DNA from: Moorella humiferrea
GTDB taxonomy: Bacteria; Bacillota; DSM-521; Neomoorellales; Neomoorellaceae
Length of the DNA: 64,000 bases
Reading direction: 5' to 3'
Assembly: GCF_039233145.1 (NCBI RefSeq)
Contig: NZ_CP136419.1
Span: 1,276,001-1,340,000, forward strand
Within the stretch, counting starts at the first letter, position 1. Every line of letters starts with the position of its first letter. The position numbers were made by a program, and so were the translations under genes. A model generated the notes under the pieces. The model was not told the DNA's origin and made no database searches. It was given only the letters and a program-made list of their open reading frames with translations. Shown one piece after another: positions 51,830 to 60,435 of this stretch.

Positions 51830-52816
51830 GTGATAAAGTATTTAGCTACACCGGGTGATAGCTGGCAGTTAGTCTTGCACCATAACATATTACAATACGG
51901 TTATATAGCTACCGGTGAGCCCATGGCCGGCCTGGAGGACTGTACTGCCGTTATCGATCCTGCCGGTCGTTTACATTTAGTGGCAACACTGCTTAATAAA
52001 CGGTTAATTTATGCCCGCTGGCAGGGTCACCGCTGGGAAAGTAGTGAGTTGCCGGTAAATGGTTCCGTCCTGGGCTTTGTCCTCGATTCCCGCCGGCAGC
52101 CGCACCTCTTATTAGAGGAAGCCAGCAGGTCGGAAATTGTCCATCTCTACCTTGATGGCAACCGCTGGCAAAGGCAGTTTTTACCTTTTAACCTTACGGC
52201 TCCTCCCTTACTATTCAAACCCCTGCTCCTTGGGCGGCTTTTTTTTGCCGGGCAGGACGCCTCCAGGGAAAGGCAGCTTGTATTTTTAACAATTTTTGAT
52301 CCTGCCACAGGCTGGCAGGTACCCCGTCCCATCATTGGCGCAGAACCTGGTAACAAAATTTATGCTTACTGGTTTGAGGGATATCTTTACCTGTTATCCT
52401 GGCACAGCCGGGAAAAGGACTACTCGCTTTTTTTATACGTAGTCGATCCGGAAAAAAACACCTTGCGGAGGCTCTGCCCGGGAACAACTGTTGATCTTCC
52501 CGATGACCGGCCGGTACTCCTGGCTAAGGAAAAAACCTTGCTTTTCCTCTGGACATCCAGCAGCCGCCTGGCCTTTTGCTTATCCCAGGACGGCGGCAGT
52601 ACCTGGCCACCACCCCAGAGCGCCTATTTCTTTTTTCCGGCCCGGATTAAAGCTGTAGAGGGGCCAGATGGCCCCTCCACCAGGCAGGTGGTTTTCACCA
52701 AGATCAGCGGTCTGGAGCCGGACTGGCCCCTGGTAATCAATTTTGAGCCTCTTTTTTCTTTGTGCAGGGCGGTCCTTGTAAATCCCGACAGCAGGAATAC
52801 TCCTTTTAAGCAATGA
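51830..52816 (+). CDS. Beta-propeller-like protein, unknown function
   Basis: 328 aa, not recognised. It has repeated blocks of the type DPAGRLHLVATLLNKRLIYARW and DSRRQPHLLLEE...IVHLYLDGNRW, the rhythm of sialidase-like or YVTN-type propeller blades, and CLSQDGGSTWPPP, a typical Asp-box (SxDGGxTW). The start GTG 51830 lies eight bases after GGGAGG; ATG 51824 overlaps it. There is no signal peptide. Divergent from the Cys-rich gene and converging on the LysM gene. Confidence 0.65.
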   Translation: MIKYLATPGDSWQLVLHHNILQYGYIATGEPMAGLEDCTAVIDPAGRLHLVATLLNKRLIYARWQGHRWESSELPVNGSVLGFVLDSRRQPHLLLEEASRSEIVHLYLDGNRWQRQFLPFNLTAPPLLFKPLLLGRLFFAGQDASRERQLVFLTIFDPATGWQVPRPIIGAEPGNKIYAYWFEGYLYLLSWHSREKDYSLFLYVVDPEKNTLRRLCPGTTVDLPDDRPVLLAKEKTLLFLWTSSSRLAFCLSQDGGSTWPPPQSAYFFFPARIKAVEGPDGPSTRQVVFTKISGLEPDWPLVINFEPLFSLCRAVLVNPDSRNTPFKQ

Positions 52817-52818
52817 TT

Positions 52819-53745
52819 TTAGATAATAAATGGCACAACCACACCCAGGAATAAAGGACCAAAGACGAAGGGGAACCTGCGGGCAGCGCCAATTAACAAA
52901 ACAGGGTCTTTATCCATATCGGAATCCATCATATGATGCCACATCATCATATCATGGGCCATAGGCATCATCTCAACTACCCTGAATTCCTCCATCTCCC
53001 GGTAGCGAACCATTAAAACTACATGCTCCATACCGAAATGCCTGGGATCAGGAATCCCCCGGGCAACAACCAGCAACTCCCGCTTTTCTATATCAATGAT
53101 ACCCATGCCCATGGCACCAGGACAATGGTGGGTGGGATGCATCATAAAGCAGTGGCGCCGGGGCATTACGTGAGGCATGATGGGAATGCAAATACGCTGG
53201 CCGGGAAAGATCAAATTAGGATCTGTAATTTGCGGGTTGGCCGCCAGGATCTGATCCACTGTAGTACCGAACATGCGGGCAATGCCGCTTAAAGTATCGC
53301 CGGGTTTGACGATATAGATGAAGCCGTGGGGGCAGTGATCCCCAGGTCTACCCGGTATGCAGAGCACCTCGCCGGGGTAAATGAGATTGGGGTCCTTTAC
53401 CTGGGGGTTGGCGGCTATCAAAGCATCCAGGCTGACATTGAATTTCTGGGCGATGGAATACATGGAATCGCCCGGTTGGACGGTATAATGGAAACCGCCG
53501 GGACAGGGTACGGGCATTCTTTTAGGGATGCACAATACCTGGCCGGGATAAATGAGATTGGGATCCCTTACCTGGGGGTTGGCGGCTATAAGTTCATCAA
53601 GGGATATACCGAAATGGCGGGCAATCAAATACATGGTGTCACCGCTTTTGACGGTGTAATGGAAGCCGTGGGGACATGGGGGCACCATGTGCTGGGCTGT
53701 CGCCTCGCTTACAGTTGCCTCAGCTATCCTGCTTTCGTCGCTCAT
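52819..53745 (-). CDS. Triple-LysM protein with Met/His-rich C-terminus
   Basis: 308 aa. Three LysM repeats of about 57 residues (HYTVKSGDTMYLIARHFG; HYTVQPGDSMYSIAQKFN; IYIVKPGDTLSGIARMFG), each closed by a LIYPGQVLCIP-type end and each opened by PCP/HCPHGF Cys. LysM binds peptidoglycan or chitin. The last 120 residues are rich in Met and His (MMWHHMMDSDMDKD) and end hydrophobic (FGPLFLGVVVPFII). There is no signal peptide, as in SafA-type coat proteins. GGAGA precedes ATG 53745. Confidence 0.82.
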   Translation of the reverse strand: MSDESRIAEATVSEATAQHMVPPCPHGFHYTVKSGDTMYLIARHFGISLDELIAANPQVRDPNLIYPGQVLCIPKRMPVPCPGGFHYTVQPGDSMYSIAQKFNVSLDALIAANPQVKDPNLIYPGEVLCIPGRPGDHCPHGFIYIVKPGDTLSGIARMFGTTVDQILAANPQITDPNLIFPGQRICIPIMPHVMPRRHCFMMHPTHHCPGAMGMGIIDIEKRELLVVARGIPDPRHFGMEHVVLMVRYREMEEFRVVEMMPMAHDMMMWHHMMDSDMDKDPVLLIGAARRFPFVFGPLFLGVVVPFII

Positions 53746-53822
53746 AAGGCCGGTCTCCTTTCCTTGAAGGCATGGTTTGCTAGTATAAGGTATGAAACCG
53801 GCCGGCTCCTGGTGACTGAAAA

Positions 53823-53842
53823 AGCGCCCGGTAAAGGGCGCT
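53823..53842 (-). terminator. Terminator of the deoC/aminohydrolase unit
   Basis: AGCGCCC / GGGCGCT stem, followed on the minus strand by TTTTTC. Confidence 0.85.
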
Positions 53843-53859
53843 CTAATTATTAATGGTGC

Positions 53860-55263
53860 TTACCTTTTGGAATAAGTATAATAATCAATTCCTGTACGCC
53901 TTCCGGCCCGGGCCAGCATTTCACCTGATATCCGGTTGGCCTGGCGAACGATTTCAGTTTCATCAACCTTCACCAGCCGCCCTTCCCGAACGACGACCTC
54001 ACCGTTAACAATGGTCGTATCCACCAACTGGCTATCACCGCAGGTAATAATAGCCGCTACCGGATCATGCTGCCCCCCGGCAAACCCCAGGTCCTCAAAG
54101 TTAATTATAATCAGGTCCGCCGCCATTCCCGGCGCCAGGAAGCCGATGTCATCGCGGCCCAAAACTTCAGCGCTGCCGACAGTTGCCAGACGCAAAACTT
54201 CTTCTGCTGTCAGGCCGTTATTACCGTAAGCCAGTTTTTGTAAGAGATAGGCAATACGCATTTCGTTCCACATATTAGAGGAGTCATTACTGGCACTGCC
54301 ATCCACGGCCAGCCCCACCCGGGCCCCGGCAGCCAGCAGGTCCTTCACCCGGCAGACGCCGGAAGCCAGTTTCATATTGGAAGCCGGGCAATGGGCCACC
54401 CCGCTTTTCGTCTCGCCCAGCAGGGCCACCTCGGCGTCGTTTAAATGTATGGCATGGGCAAACCATACGTCGGGCCCCAGCCAGCCCAGATCGGCCATGT
54501 ACTCCACCGGTCGTCGGCCAAATTTTTCTTTACAGAAGCGTTCTTCATCCAGGGTTTCGGCCAGGTGGGTATGGAGCATGACACCGTACCGGCGCGCCAG
54601 GGCGGCACTATCTCGCATCAGTTCGGGAGTTACAGAAAAAGGTGAACAGGGAGCCAGGGCAATACGGCACATGGCGAAGTGACCAGCCTCATGGTACTGC
54701 CGGATCAGGCGCTCGCTATCAGCTAATATCTCGTCTTCTGTTTGCACCACTTCATCCGGTGGTAGGCCACCCTGACTTTTGCCCAGGGACATGCTGCCCC
54801 GGGTGGCATGGAAGCGGATCCCCAGTTCCCGGGCCGCCTGGATCTCAATATCAATAAGTTCATTCCCCTGCCCGCGGGGAAAGACGTAGTGATGGTCGCT
54901 GGAGCAGGTACAGCCTGTTTTCAGCAATTCCCCCAAGCCCACCAGGGCTCCCAGGCGAACCGCTTCGGGCGTCAGCTCGCGCCAGAGTTCGTAAAGGGTC
55001 ACCAACCAGGGGAACAGGGGTATATCCTGGGTTGCCGGGATATTGCGGGTCAGGGTCTGGTATAAGTGATGATGGGTGTTAATCAGGCCGGGGAGGACGA
55101 CTTTGCCCCGGGCATCGATAGTTTCCGTACCTTCGTCGACGGGCAAGTTGCGGCCGATGGCCTTGATCGCCGGGCCTTCTATTAAAAGATCGGCCTGCCG
55201 GTAGCGACGGCCCTCCCCATCAAGGGTGATTATCCATTCGGCGTTTTTAATCAGCAGAGCCAA
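53860..55263 (-). CDS. 8-oxoguanine deaminase-like amidohydrolase (ATZ/TRZ family)
   Basis: 467 aa. Metal ligands are in LINTHHHLYQTLTRN (HxH), MLHTHLAETLDEE (His), WFAHAIHLND (His) and LAVDGSASNDSSNM (Asp). The HHLYQTLTR and SASNDSSN motifs match the 8-oxoguanine deaminase / hydroxyatrazine hydrolase group. The start TTG 55263 overlaps the deoC end by 17 bases; the longer open frame reads through deoC. It is a second purine-type deaminase beside the one at 12.4 kb. Confidence 0.85.
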   Translation of the reverse strand: MALLIKNAEWIITLDGEGRRYRQADLLIEGPAIKAIGRNLPVDEGTETIDARGKVVLPGLINTHHHLYQTLTRNIPATQDIPLFPWLVTLYELWRELTPEAVRLGALVGLGELLKTGCTCSSDHHYVFPRGQGNELIDIEIQAARELGIRFHATRGSMSLGKSQGGLPPDEVVQTEDEILADSERLIRQYHEAGHFAMCRIALAPCSPFSVTPELMRDSAALARRYGVMLHTHLAETLDEERFCKEKFGRRPVEYMADLGWLGPDVWFAHAIHLNDAEVALLGETKSGVAHCPASNMKLASGVCRVKDLLAAGARVGLAVDGSASNDSSNMWNEMRIAYLLQKLAYGNNGLTAEEVLRLATVGSAEVLGRDDIGFLAPGMAADLIIINFEDLGFAGGQHDPVAAIITCGDSQLVDTTIVNGEVVVREGRLVKVDETEIVRQANRISGEMLARAGRRTGIDYYTYSKR

Positions 55264-56095
55264 CCCCAAATTCCCCCATTCCTTCGCCTCGGCGTGCCGC
55301 CAGTTCCCCGGCAATACGAACGCCGGAACTGGTTCCGATACGGCTGGCCCCGGCACGGATCATGGCCATGGCCGTCTCTAGATCGCGAATCCCTCCGGAA
55401 GCCTTTACTCCCACGTCCTTTCCAACTGTCCAGCGTAACAACCGCACATCCTCTACCGTCGCTCCCCCACCGGCAAAACCAGTGGAAGTTTTGACAAAAT
55501 CAGCACCGTATTTTACAGCGATTAAAGCTGCCAGGATTTTCTCTACATCATCCAGGAGGGCTGTCTCAAGGATAACTTTAAGTATCCTTTCCCGTCCTAT
55601 ACCTTCCTTCACGGCCCGGATCTCTTCCCCGACCGCCCGCAGGTTACGTTCTTTAAGGGCACCCAGGTTCAGTACCATATCGACCTCCTCGGCGCCCCTG
55701 GCTGCAGCTTCAACGGCTTCTGTGACCTTTACCAATTTCGAAGCGTTACCATGAGGAAAGCCGATGACGGTACAGACCTTCACCCCCTGGCCGCGTAGAT
55801 ATTTTGCGGCCAATTCCACCCGGCAGGGCGGTACACAAACGCTATAGAAATTGTGCTCTATGGCCTCCTGACAGAGTTGTTCAATGATCGCCCCCGTGGT
55901 CTCAGGTTTTAAAGCTGTATGATCTATTAACTGACATACATCCTGCTCTTGAAGGTTGATATTTACGGTGGAAGGCGACTCGGCCAGCGAGGGTTCCCAA
56001 TTAAATTCCGGCAAGTTTTGCTTTAGTTCTTTCAGGGCCAGCGCATACAGCTCCCGAAAATCTGCCGCCTGCATCATTAACACCTTCTTCTTCAT
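55247..56095 (-). CDS. deoC: Deoxyribose-phosphate aldolase
   Basis: 282 aa. LIDHTALKPETT opens the barrel, EVDMVLNLGALKE and ILKVILETALL follow, the Schiff-base lysine is in FVKTSTGF, and GVKASGGIRDLETA closes it. It splits deoxyribose-5-phosphate to acetaldehyde and glyceraldehyde-3-phosphate. The N-terminal 55 residues are extra relative to the usual 220-aa enzyme. The start may be a later ATG (56077) that follows AAGGTG. It follows the phosphorylase remnant with no gap. Confidence 0.93.
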   Translation of the reverse strand: MKKKVLMMQAADFRELYALALKELKQNLPEFNWEPSLAESPSTVNINLQEQDVCQLIDHTALKPETTGAIIEQLCQEAIEHNFYSVCVPPCRVELAAKYLRGQGVKVCTVIGFPHGNASKLVKVTEAVEAAARGAEEVDMVLNLGALKERNLRAVGEEIRAVKEGIGRERILKVILETALLDDVEKILAALIAVKYGADFVKTSTGFAGGGATVEDVRLLRWTVGKDVGVKASGGIRDLETAMAMIRAGASRIGTSSGVRIAGELAARRGEGMGEFGVGSAD

Positions 56096-56569
56096 CTAAG
56101 GCTGCGTTTGGCGTTGCCTTTCATAAGCGTAGATGGCCTCCAAGACCACCTTGATTTCCTTTTCCCAACCTTCAACCAGCCGCTTGTTCTCCGTTTCATA
56201 GATAACTTCGCCCGTCACCAGGTTCCCGGAAACAGCACAGATGCTGGCAGCTTTACAACGGCGCAAGTAAGCCACCGTAAAGATGGCCGAGCTTTCCATC
56301 TCAACATTAATTACGCCCAGGCGGGACAATTTTTCAATCCATTCCGGGGTTTCGCCATAAAAACTATCGTCGGAGGCGCAGATGCCTACGTGGAGGCCAA
56401 AATCCAGCTCGGACTGCAGCCGGCGCGCCGTGGCAATGAGCGTGCTGGTAAATTCAATATCCGGAACGGCCGGGAAAACATCGGGTACATAAAAGCGTGA
56501 AGTGCCTTCATTCTTCATGGAACCGCAAGATATTAACAGGTCTCCCAGGGCGATGCCGGGCTGCAGGGC
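56096..56569 (-). pseudogene. 5'-truncated nucleoside phosphorylase (PNP/UDP family)
   Basis: An open stretch encoding ALQPGIALGDLLI and then CGSMKNEGTSRFYVPDV... to the end, with SRLGVINVEMESSAIF (the substrate-binding Met-Glu) and ICAVSGNLVTG, clearly the C-terminal 60% of a uridine/purine nucleoside phosphorylase. The first about 100 residues (phosphate-binding GDP and RG motifs) are missing: upstream is the amidase gene, whose stop codon directly precedes the fragment in the same frame. An internal ATG (56518) could give 140 aa but has no ribosome site. Confidence 0.75.
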
Positions 56570-57286
56570 TTACCCGGTGGGTTTCAGTTTGACCAGCAGT
56601 TTGGCCACGGCCGCAGCCACTTCGGCACGGGTGGCAGCCTGGTCTGGCCGGAAGGTTCCGTCAGGGTAACCGTTCATAATTCCGGCCGCCATGATTTGAC
56701 GAATGGCCTCCTCGGCCCAGTGACCCTGGATATCGCGGGGCTCTCCCGGTTTAAGACCCAAATAGGCGGCCAGGCCGCGGAAAATGGCAACGGCCAGGGT
56801 TTGCTGCATTGCAGGCGTAGCGAGTTGGGTCGCCACGCTGGGGTTGCTGATAAAACCCATCTCCACCAGGACTGCAGGAGCATCGGTTTCCCGCAGGATA
56901 TAGAAATTCGCTTGGCGGACGCCCCCGTCGGGCCAGCCGGTGGCCGCCACTACTTCAGCCTGGATTAAGCGGGCTATCTTTTCCGCCTCGCCTCCGGGAG
57001 CCAAAATAAAGGTGCTGACATAGTTCGGCTCCGGAGTGCCTGTACTGTTGACGTGCAGACTGATGATGAGATCTACCTGTTCCCGGTTGAACAGGGCTGC
57101 CCGGTCGGCAAGGGAAACGTCCTGGTCCCCTGTCCGGGACATCACCACCGCCACACCTGCCTTCTGGAGCAACTGCTGCAACAGCAGGCCCACGGCCAGG
57201 GTAACAACCTTTTCCTGAAGACCGTTGGCGGCGACGGCCCCGGGGTCGCTGCCGCCGTGGCCGGGATCAATACCTATCTTAGGCAA
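56570..57286 (-). CDS. N-acetylmuramoyl-L-alanine amidase (Amidase_3) with SLH domain
   Basis: 238 aa. KIGIDPGHGGSDPGA (zinc His), ISLHVNSTG (zinc His) and VLVEMGFISN (catalytic Glu) make up a complete amidase_3 domain (1-175). A single SLH domain follows (QGHWAEEAIRQIMAAGIMNGYPDGTFRPDQAATRAE). There is no signal peptide, unusual for a wall hydrolase with SLH. The start TTG 57286 lies just after GGGGGTGG; GTG 57295 is inside that site. It is followed in frame by a phosphorylase remnant. Confidence 0.9.
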   Translation of the reverse strand: MPKIGIDPGHGGSDPGAVAANGLQEKVVTLAVGLLLQQLLQKAGVAVVMSRTGDQDVSLADRAALFNREQVDLIISLHVNSTGTPEPNYVSTFILAPGGEAEKIARLIQAEVVAATGWPDGGVRQANFYILRETDAPAVLVEMGFISNPSVATQLATPAMQQTLAVAIFRGLAAYLGLKPGEPRDIQGHWAEEAIRQIMAAGIMNGYPDGTFRPDQAATRAEVAAAVAKLLVKLKPTG

Positions 57287-57366
57287 TAAAACCACCCCCG
57301 CTTTAAGATATGCTTTTAATGTAATTTTAAGTTCCGGGGGTGAAACCCGACCAGCAGCGTAAATTG

Positions 57367-58800
57367 CTATTTACGCGCCTCCGGCTCCTCTTGCCGTCTA
57401 TTTACCGGCTTTATAATACCGGGTTTCGTCATGGCCGCCGGGGTTAAGATGCCGTCCAGTTCTTCCGGCGTAAAAAAACCTTTTGCCAGCAAGATTTCTT
57501 TAACCGGACGGCCGTGGGCTTCCGCTTCCCTTACCACCTCAGAGGCTCTATCGTAACCGAGATAGGGTAAGAGGGCCGTCACCAGGACGGGGCTTTGTTC
57601 CAGCATCTCCCGACAGCGCCCGGCATTGGCCGTGATACCGTCGATACATTCCTCACGAAAGATACGGGCCGCCGCCGCCAGCATTTCCAGGGATTCCAGC
57701 AGAGCGTGGGCGATAAGGGGCGCAAAAGGGTTCAGCTCCAGGTGACCCTGGCCGGCAGCCATGGCGATCAGCATGTCGTTGGCCATGACCTGCATGGCCA
57801 CCTGGTTGACCATTTCCGGGATCACCGGGTTGACCTTGCCGGGCATTATGGAAGAACCGGCCTGGCGGGGCGGGAGGTTGATTTCCGCCGGCCCGCCCTT
57901 TGGACCGGCGGAAAGGAAACGCAGGTCGCCGGCAATTTTATGCATGGTCACGGCAGCGGCCTTTATCAGTCCGGAAACTTCCACAAAGACGTCCATGTTC
58001 TGGGTGCCGTCGATCATGTTTTCCGCCCGGGCCAGGCCCAGTCCCGTCAGGCGTCTCAGATAGTCATTGACCAGGTAAATATATTTTAGCGGAGCGTTGA
58101 GACCGGTACCAGTGGCCGTACCGCCCAGGTTAACCTGACGCAGGCGCTCCTCCACCTTATACAGCCGCCAGCGATCCCGGGCCACGGCTTGGGCGTAGGC
58201 GCCGAACTCCTGCCCCAGGGTGACCGGAACGGCATCCTGGAATTCAGTCCGGCCGATTTTCAGTATCCCGGCAAAGGTGGCCTCCTTTTCCTGGAGGGCC
58301 TCCTGGAGCCGGGCCATTTCCTCGGCCAGGGGCAGTAAAAGGCGGATGGCCGCAATCCGCATGGCGGTAGGATAGACATCGTTGGTGGACTGGTGCAGGT
58401 TGACATGATCGTTGGGGTGGATGGTAGCATAATCGCCCTTGGGGAGGCCCATGATTTCCAGGGCACGGTTGGCGATTACCTCATTAACGTTCATATTGGT
58501 CGAAGTACCGGCTCCGCCCTGGAAAGCGTCGAGGAAAAACTGATCGGCCAGTTCTCCCCGGGCTACTTCCCGGCAGGCGGCGATAATGGCCTCTCCCTTG
58601 TCCCGGGGTAGGTAACCCAGATCGAGGTTGGCCCGGGCGGCGGCTTCCTTGACGACGGCCAGAGCCTTAATTATTTCCGGGTGGACTTGATGTCGGCTGA
58701 CGCGAAAATTCTCCGCCGCCCTCAAGGTATGGATGCCGTAATACGCCTCGGCCGGTATTTCTCGGGTTCCCAGGAAATCATGTTCCCGGCGGGTAGACAT
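57367..58800 (-). CDS. aspA: Aspartate ammonia-lyase
   Basis: 477 aa. GTREIPAEAYYGIHTLRA starts the fold, LHQSTNDVYPTAMR follows, and GSSIMPGKVNPVIPE carries the mobile catalytic loop. These fit AspA more than fumarase C. It gives fumarate and ammonia from aspartate. Monocistronic: a terminator lies upstream and the amidase is 80 bases downstream. Confidence 0.94.
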   Translation of the reverse strand: MSTRREHDFLGTREIPAEAYYGIHTLRAAENFRVSRHQVHPEIIKALAVVKEAAARANLDLGYLPRDKGEAIIAACREVARGELADQFFLDAFQGGAGTSTNMNVNEVIANRALEIMGLPKGDYATIHPNDHVNLHQSTNDVYPTAMRIAAIRLLLPLAEEMARLQEALQEKEATFAGILKIGRTEFQDAVPVTLGQEFGAYAQAVARDRWRLYKVEERLRQVNLGGTATGTGLNAPLKYIYLVNDYLRRLTGLGLARAENMIDGTQNMDVFVEVSGLIKAAAVTMHKIAGDLRFLSAGPKGGPAEINLPPRQAGSSIMPGKVNPVIPEMVNQVAMQVMANDMLIAMAAGQGHLELNPFAPLIAHALLESLEMLAAAARIFREECIDGITANAGRCREMLEQSPVLVTALLPYLGYDRASEVVREAEAHGRPVKEILLAKGFFTPEELDGILTPAAMTKPGIIKPVNRRQEEPEARK

Positions 58801-58891
58801 GGCGTTCCCTTCCTCTGAACCTGAACTCTGTCTGAACTCTATCAGTCTCTATTGTAGCAAAATGCCCACGTCCGGCAAATCCGGGCAACTG

Positions 58892-58919
58892 AAAAGCGAC
58901 CGGCGAGGGAAAACGCCGG
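58892..58919 (-). terminator. Terminator upstream of aspA
   Basis: CCGGCG / CGCCGG stem (58900-58919) followed on the minus strand by TCGCTTTTC; it ends the transcript of the small gene above. Confidence 0.65.
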
Positions 58920-58935
58920 CCGTTCCGCCTGGAGA

Positions 58936-59247
58936 TTATTTATGTACGTAAATGTGGGCATCCCGGGGCAGGGCCAAGCCAGCGGCTACTTCTACAGCCT
59001 TTACCATACCCGGGAGTACCGGGCAGGCGGCATGGGGGCAGTGTTGCAGGAATAATTCCCGCAGGCGGCTATTGCCTTTGAAACTTATCTCGTCCATGGG
59101 ATTGAGGGTGCCCAGTTCGGCGGCAATTTTCTGGATGTTGGGACATGTGGTTTTAACGGAAAGGTTGCAGGAGAACATATCCGGTGCTTCCGCCAGAACT
59201 TCGGTGGTAAAACCACAAATACCAGATTCCACCCTTACTTTAGCCAT
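58936..59247 (-). CDS. Conserved Cys-rich small protein, unknown function
   Basis: 103 aa. Cys residues lie in ESGICGFTTEV, DMFSCNLSV, KTTCPNIQKI and QHCPHAACPVLPGM, a layout that suggests an Fe-S or metal-binding small protein. The C-terminus is VEVAAGLALPRDAHIYV. I know similar proteins in Clostridia only as uncharacterised. GGGAG precedes ATG 59247. It lies 66 bases downstream of mgsA. Confidence 0.75.
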   Translation of the reverse strand: MAKVRVESGICGFTTEVLAEAPDMFSCNLSVKTTCPNIQKIAAELGTLNPMDEISFKGNSRLRELFLQHCPHAACPVLPGMVKAVEVAAGLALPRDAHIYVHK

Positions 59248-59312
59248 AGTGAAGCTCCCTTCTACTAGAAAAATAAATTTTACTCGCTTTTAACAGGAGC
59301 CCAATCCCCATC

Positions 59313-59726
59313 TTATCCTTTTTCTACAGGTGAGTCTTTAACGGTGCATAAATGTTCTGTTCTGCTTTTTAAATACTCGAGAAATATGGCCGCCGTGGCC
59401 AGGTTCGTGGCCGCCGGAACGTTGTGCACGTCACAGATGCGGAGCAATGCGTTTATATCCGGCTCATGGGGCTGGGGAGTCAGAGGGTCCCGCAGAAAGA
59501 TCACCAGATCCAGACGTTTTTTGGCCACCAGGGAGCCCATTTGCTGGTCTCCCCCCAGGGGACCGGACATGAGACGGTGGACCTTAAGGCCGGTGCGTTC
59601 CATTATCCTGGTACCGGTAGTCCCGGTGGCTATCAGGCGGTGCCCGGCAAAGATATGTTTATGGCGGTCAACGAAATTGACCAGATCGTCTTTCATGCGG
59701 TCGTGGGCAATAAGAGCGATACGCAT
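59313..59726 (-). CDS. mgsA: Methylglyoxal synthase
   Basis: 137 aa. [19 protein letters not shown], the phosphate-binding [24 protein letters not shown] (with the catalytic Asp region) and [14 protein letters not shown] are the full set of family motifs. It turns dihydroxyacetone phosphate to methylglyoxal. ATG 59726 lies 3 bases after the ykgJ-type stop behind GGGGG. Confidence 0.96.
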   Translation of the reverse strand: MRIALIAHDRMKDDLVNFVDRHKHIFAGHRLIATGTTGTRIMERTGLKVHRLMSGPLGGDQQMGSLVAKKRLDLVIFLRDPLTPQPHEPDINALLRICDVHNVPAATNLATAAIFLEYLKSRTEHLCTVKDSPVEKG

Positions 59727-59729
59727 TAA

Positions 59730-60410
59730 TCATCCCCCGTGCTTTTTCTCGCAATATTTGAGCTGTCGCCATAGTTCCGGCGGACAAAGGGACTGTAAAG
59801 AAACTTCGGCAAAATCCCCGCACCCGGTAAAAGGGGTCGGTCCCCAGTCATAGCGGCGCACCCCCGCCGGTATTACATTTTGTAATGAAAGCCAATAGCG
59901 TACCAGTTCATCTTCACCACGGTTAACGATTGTTTCCCTTAAATCTCCTGCCCGCCGCGTAAGGGGGCAACAAAAATAAGTGCGGCAGATGAGGGGACGG
60001 TATTTATAAATGCGGCACCGCCGAAGGTTGGGTTCTAAAAAAATACAGTAACCTTCTCCATCGGTGCGCAGAGTTATGTCTACGGCCCGTCCTTGCACCC
60101 TTACCCGGCAGTATTTTGTCAGCAGTTGCGGGAGGGACAATTTTTTATCCGTCAGCTCATAAAGGCCCTCTTGGAGAATTAATAAGTCGATACTCGTCAG
60201 GGGCAAGCGCCCGCCACAGCAATGATCGCAACCAAGGCAGTCGCCGTCAGTATAGGGGCGGTAAAGGAGGGAACGATCCAGCCCTTCTACAGCGGCGATA
60301 TAATCAGCCACGCTGGCCTTCGGAGAGACGATCCGCAGGTCGTAGCCCTGCCTGCCGTTTACCCGCCAGTAGCGTACCTGAACGGGATTCTGTTCTTGCT
60401 TTGCGCGCAA
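59730..60410 (-). CDS. YkgJ family (UPF0153) cysteine-cluster protein
   Basis: 226 aa. Cysteines in CLGCDHCCGGRLPLTSIDLL, the FLEPNLRRCRIYKYRPLICRTYFCCP block and others form the CxxCxxxC-type zinc or Fe-S site of this family. Function is unknown. GGAGG lies seven bases before TTG 60410; TTG 60428 lies before that site. It lies 25 bases after hydF, probably co-transcribed with it. Confidence 0.85.
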   Translation of the reverse strand: MRAKQEQNPVQVRYWRVNGRQGYDLRIVSPKASVADYIAAVEGLDRSLLYRPYTDGDCLGCDHCCGGRLPLTSIDLLILQEGLYELTDKKLSLPQLLTKYCRVRVQGRAVDITLRTDGEGYCIFLEPNLRRCRIYKYRPLICRTYFCCPLTRRAGDLRETIVNRGEDELVRYWLSLQNVIPAGVRRYDWGPTPFTGCGDFAEVSLQSLCPPELWRQLKYCEKKHGG

Positions 60411-60435
60411 TCGCCAACCTCCTGCCAATTATTTC

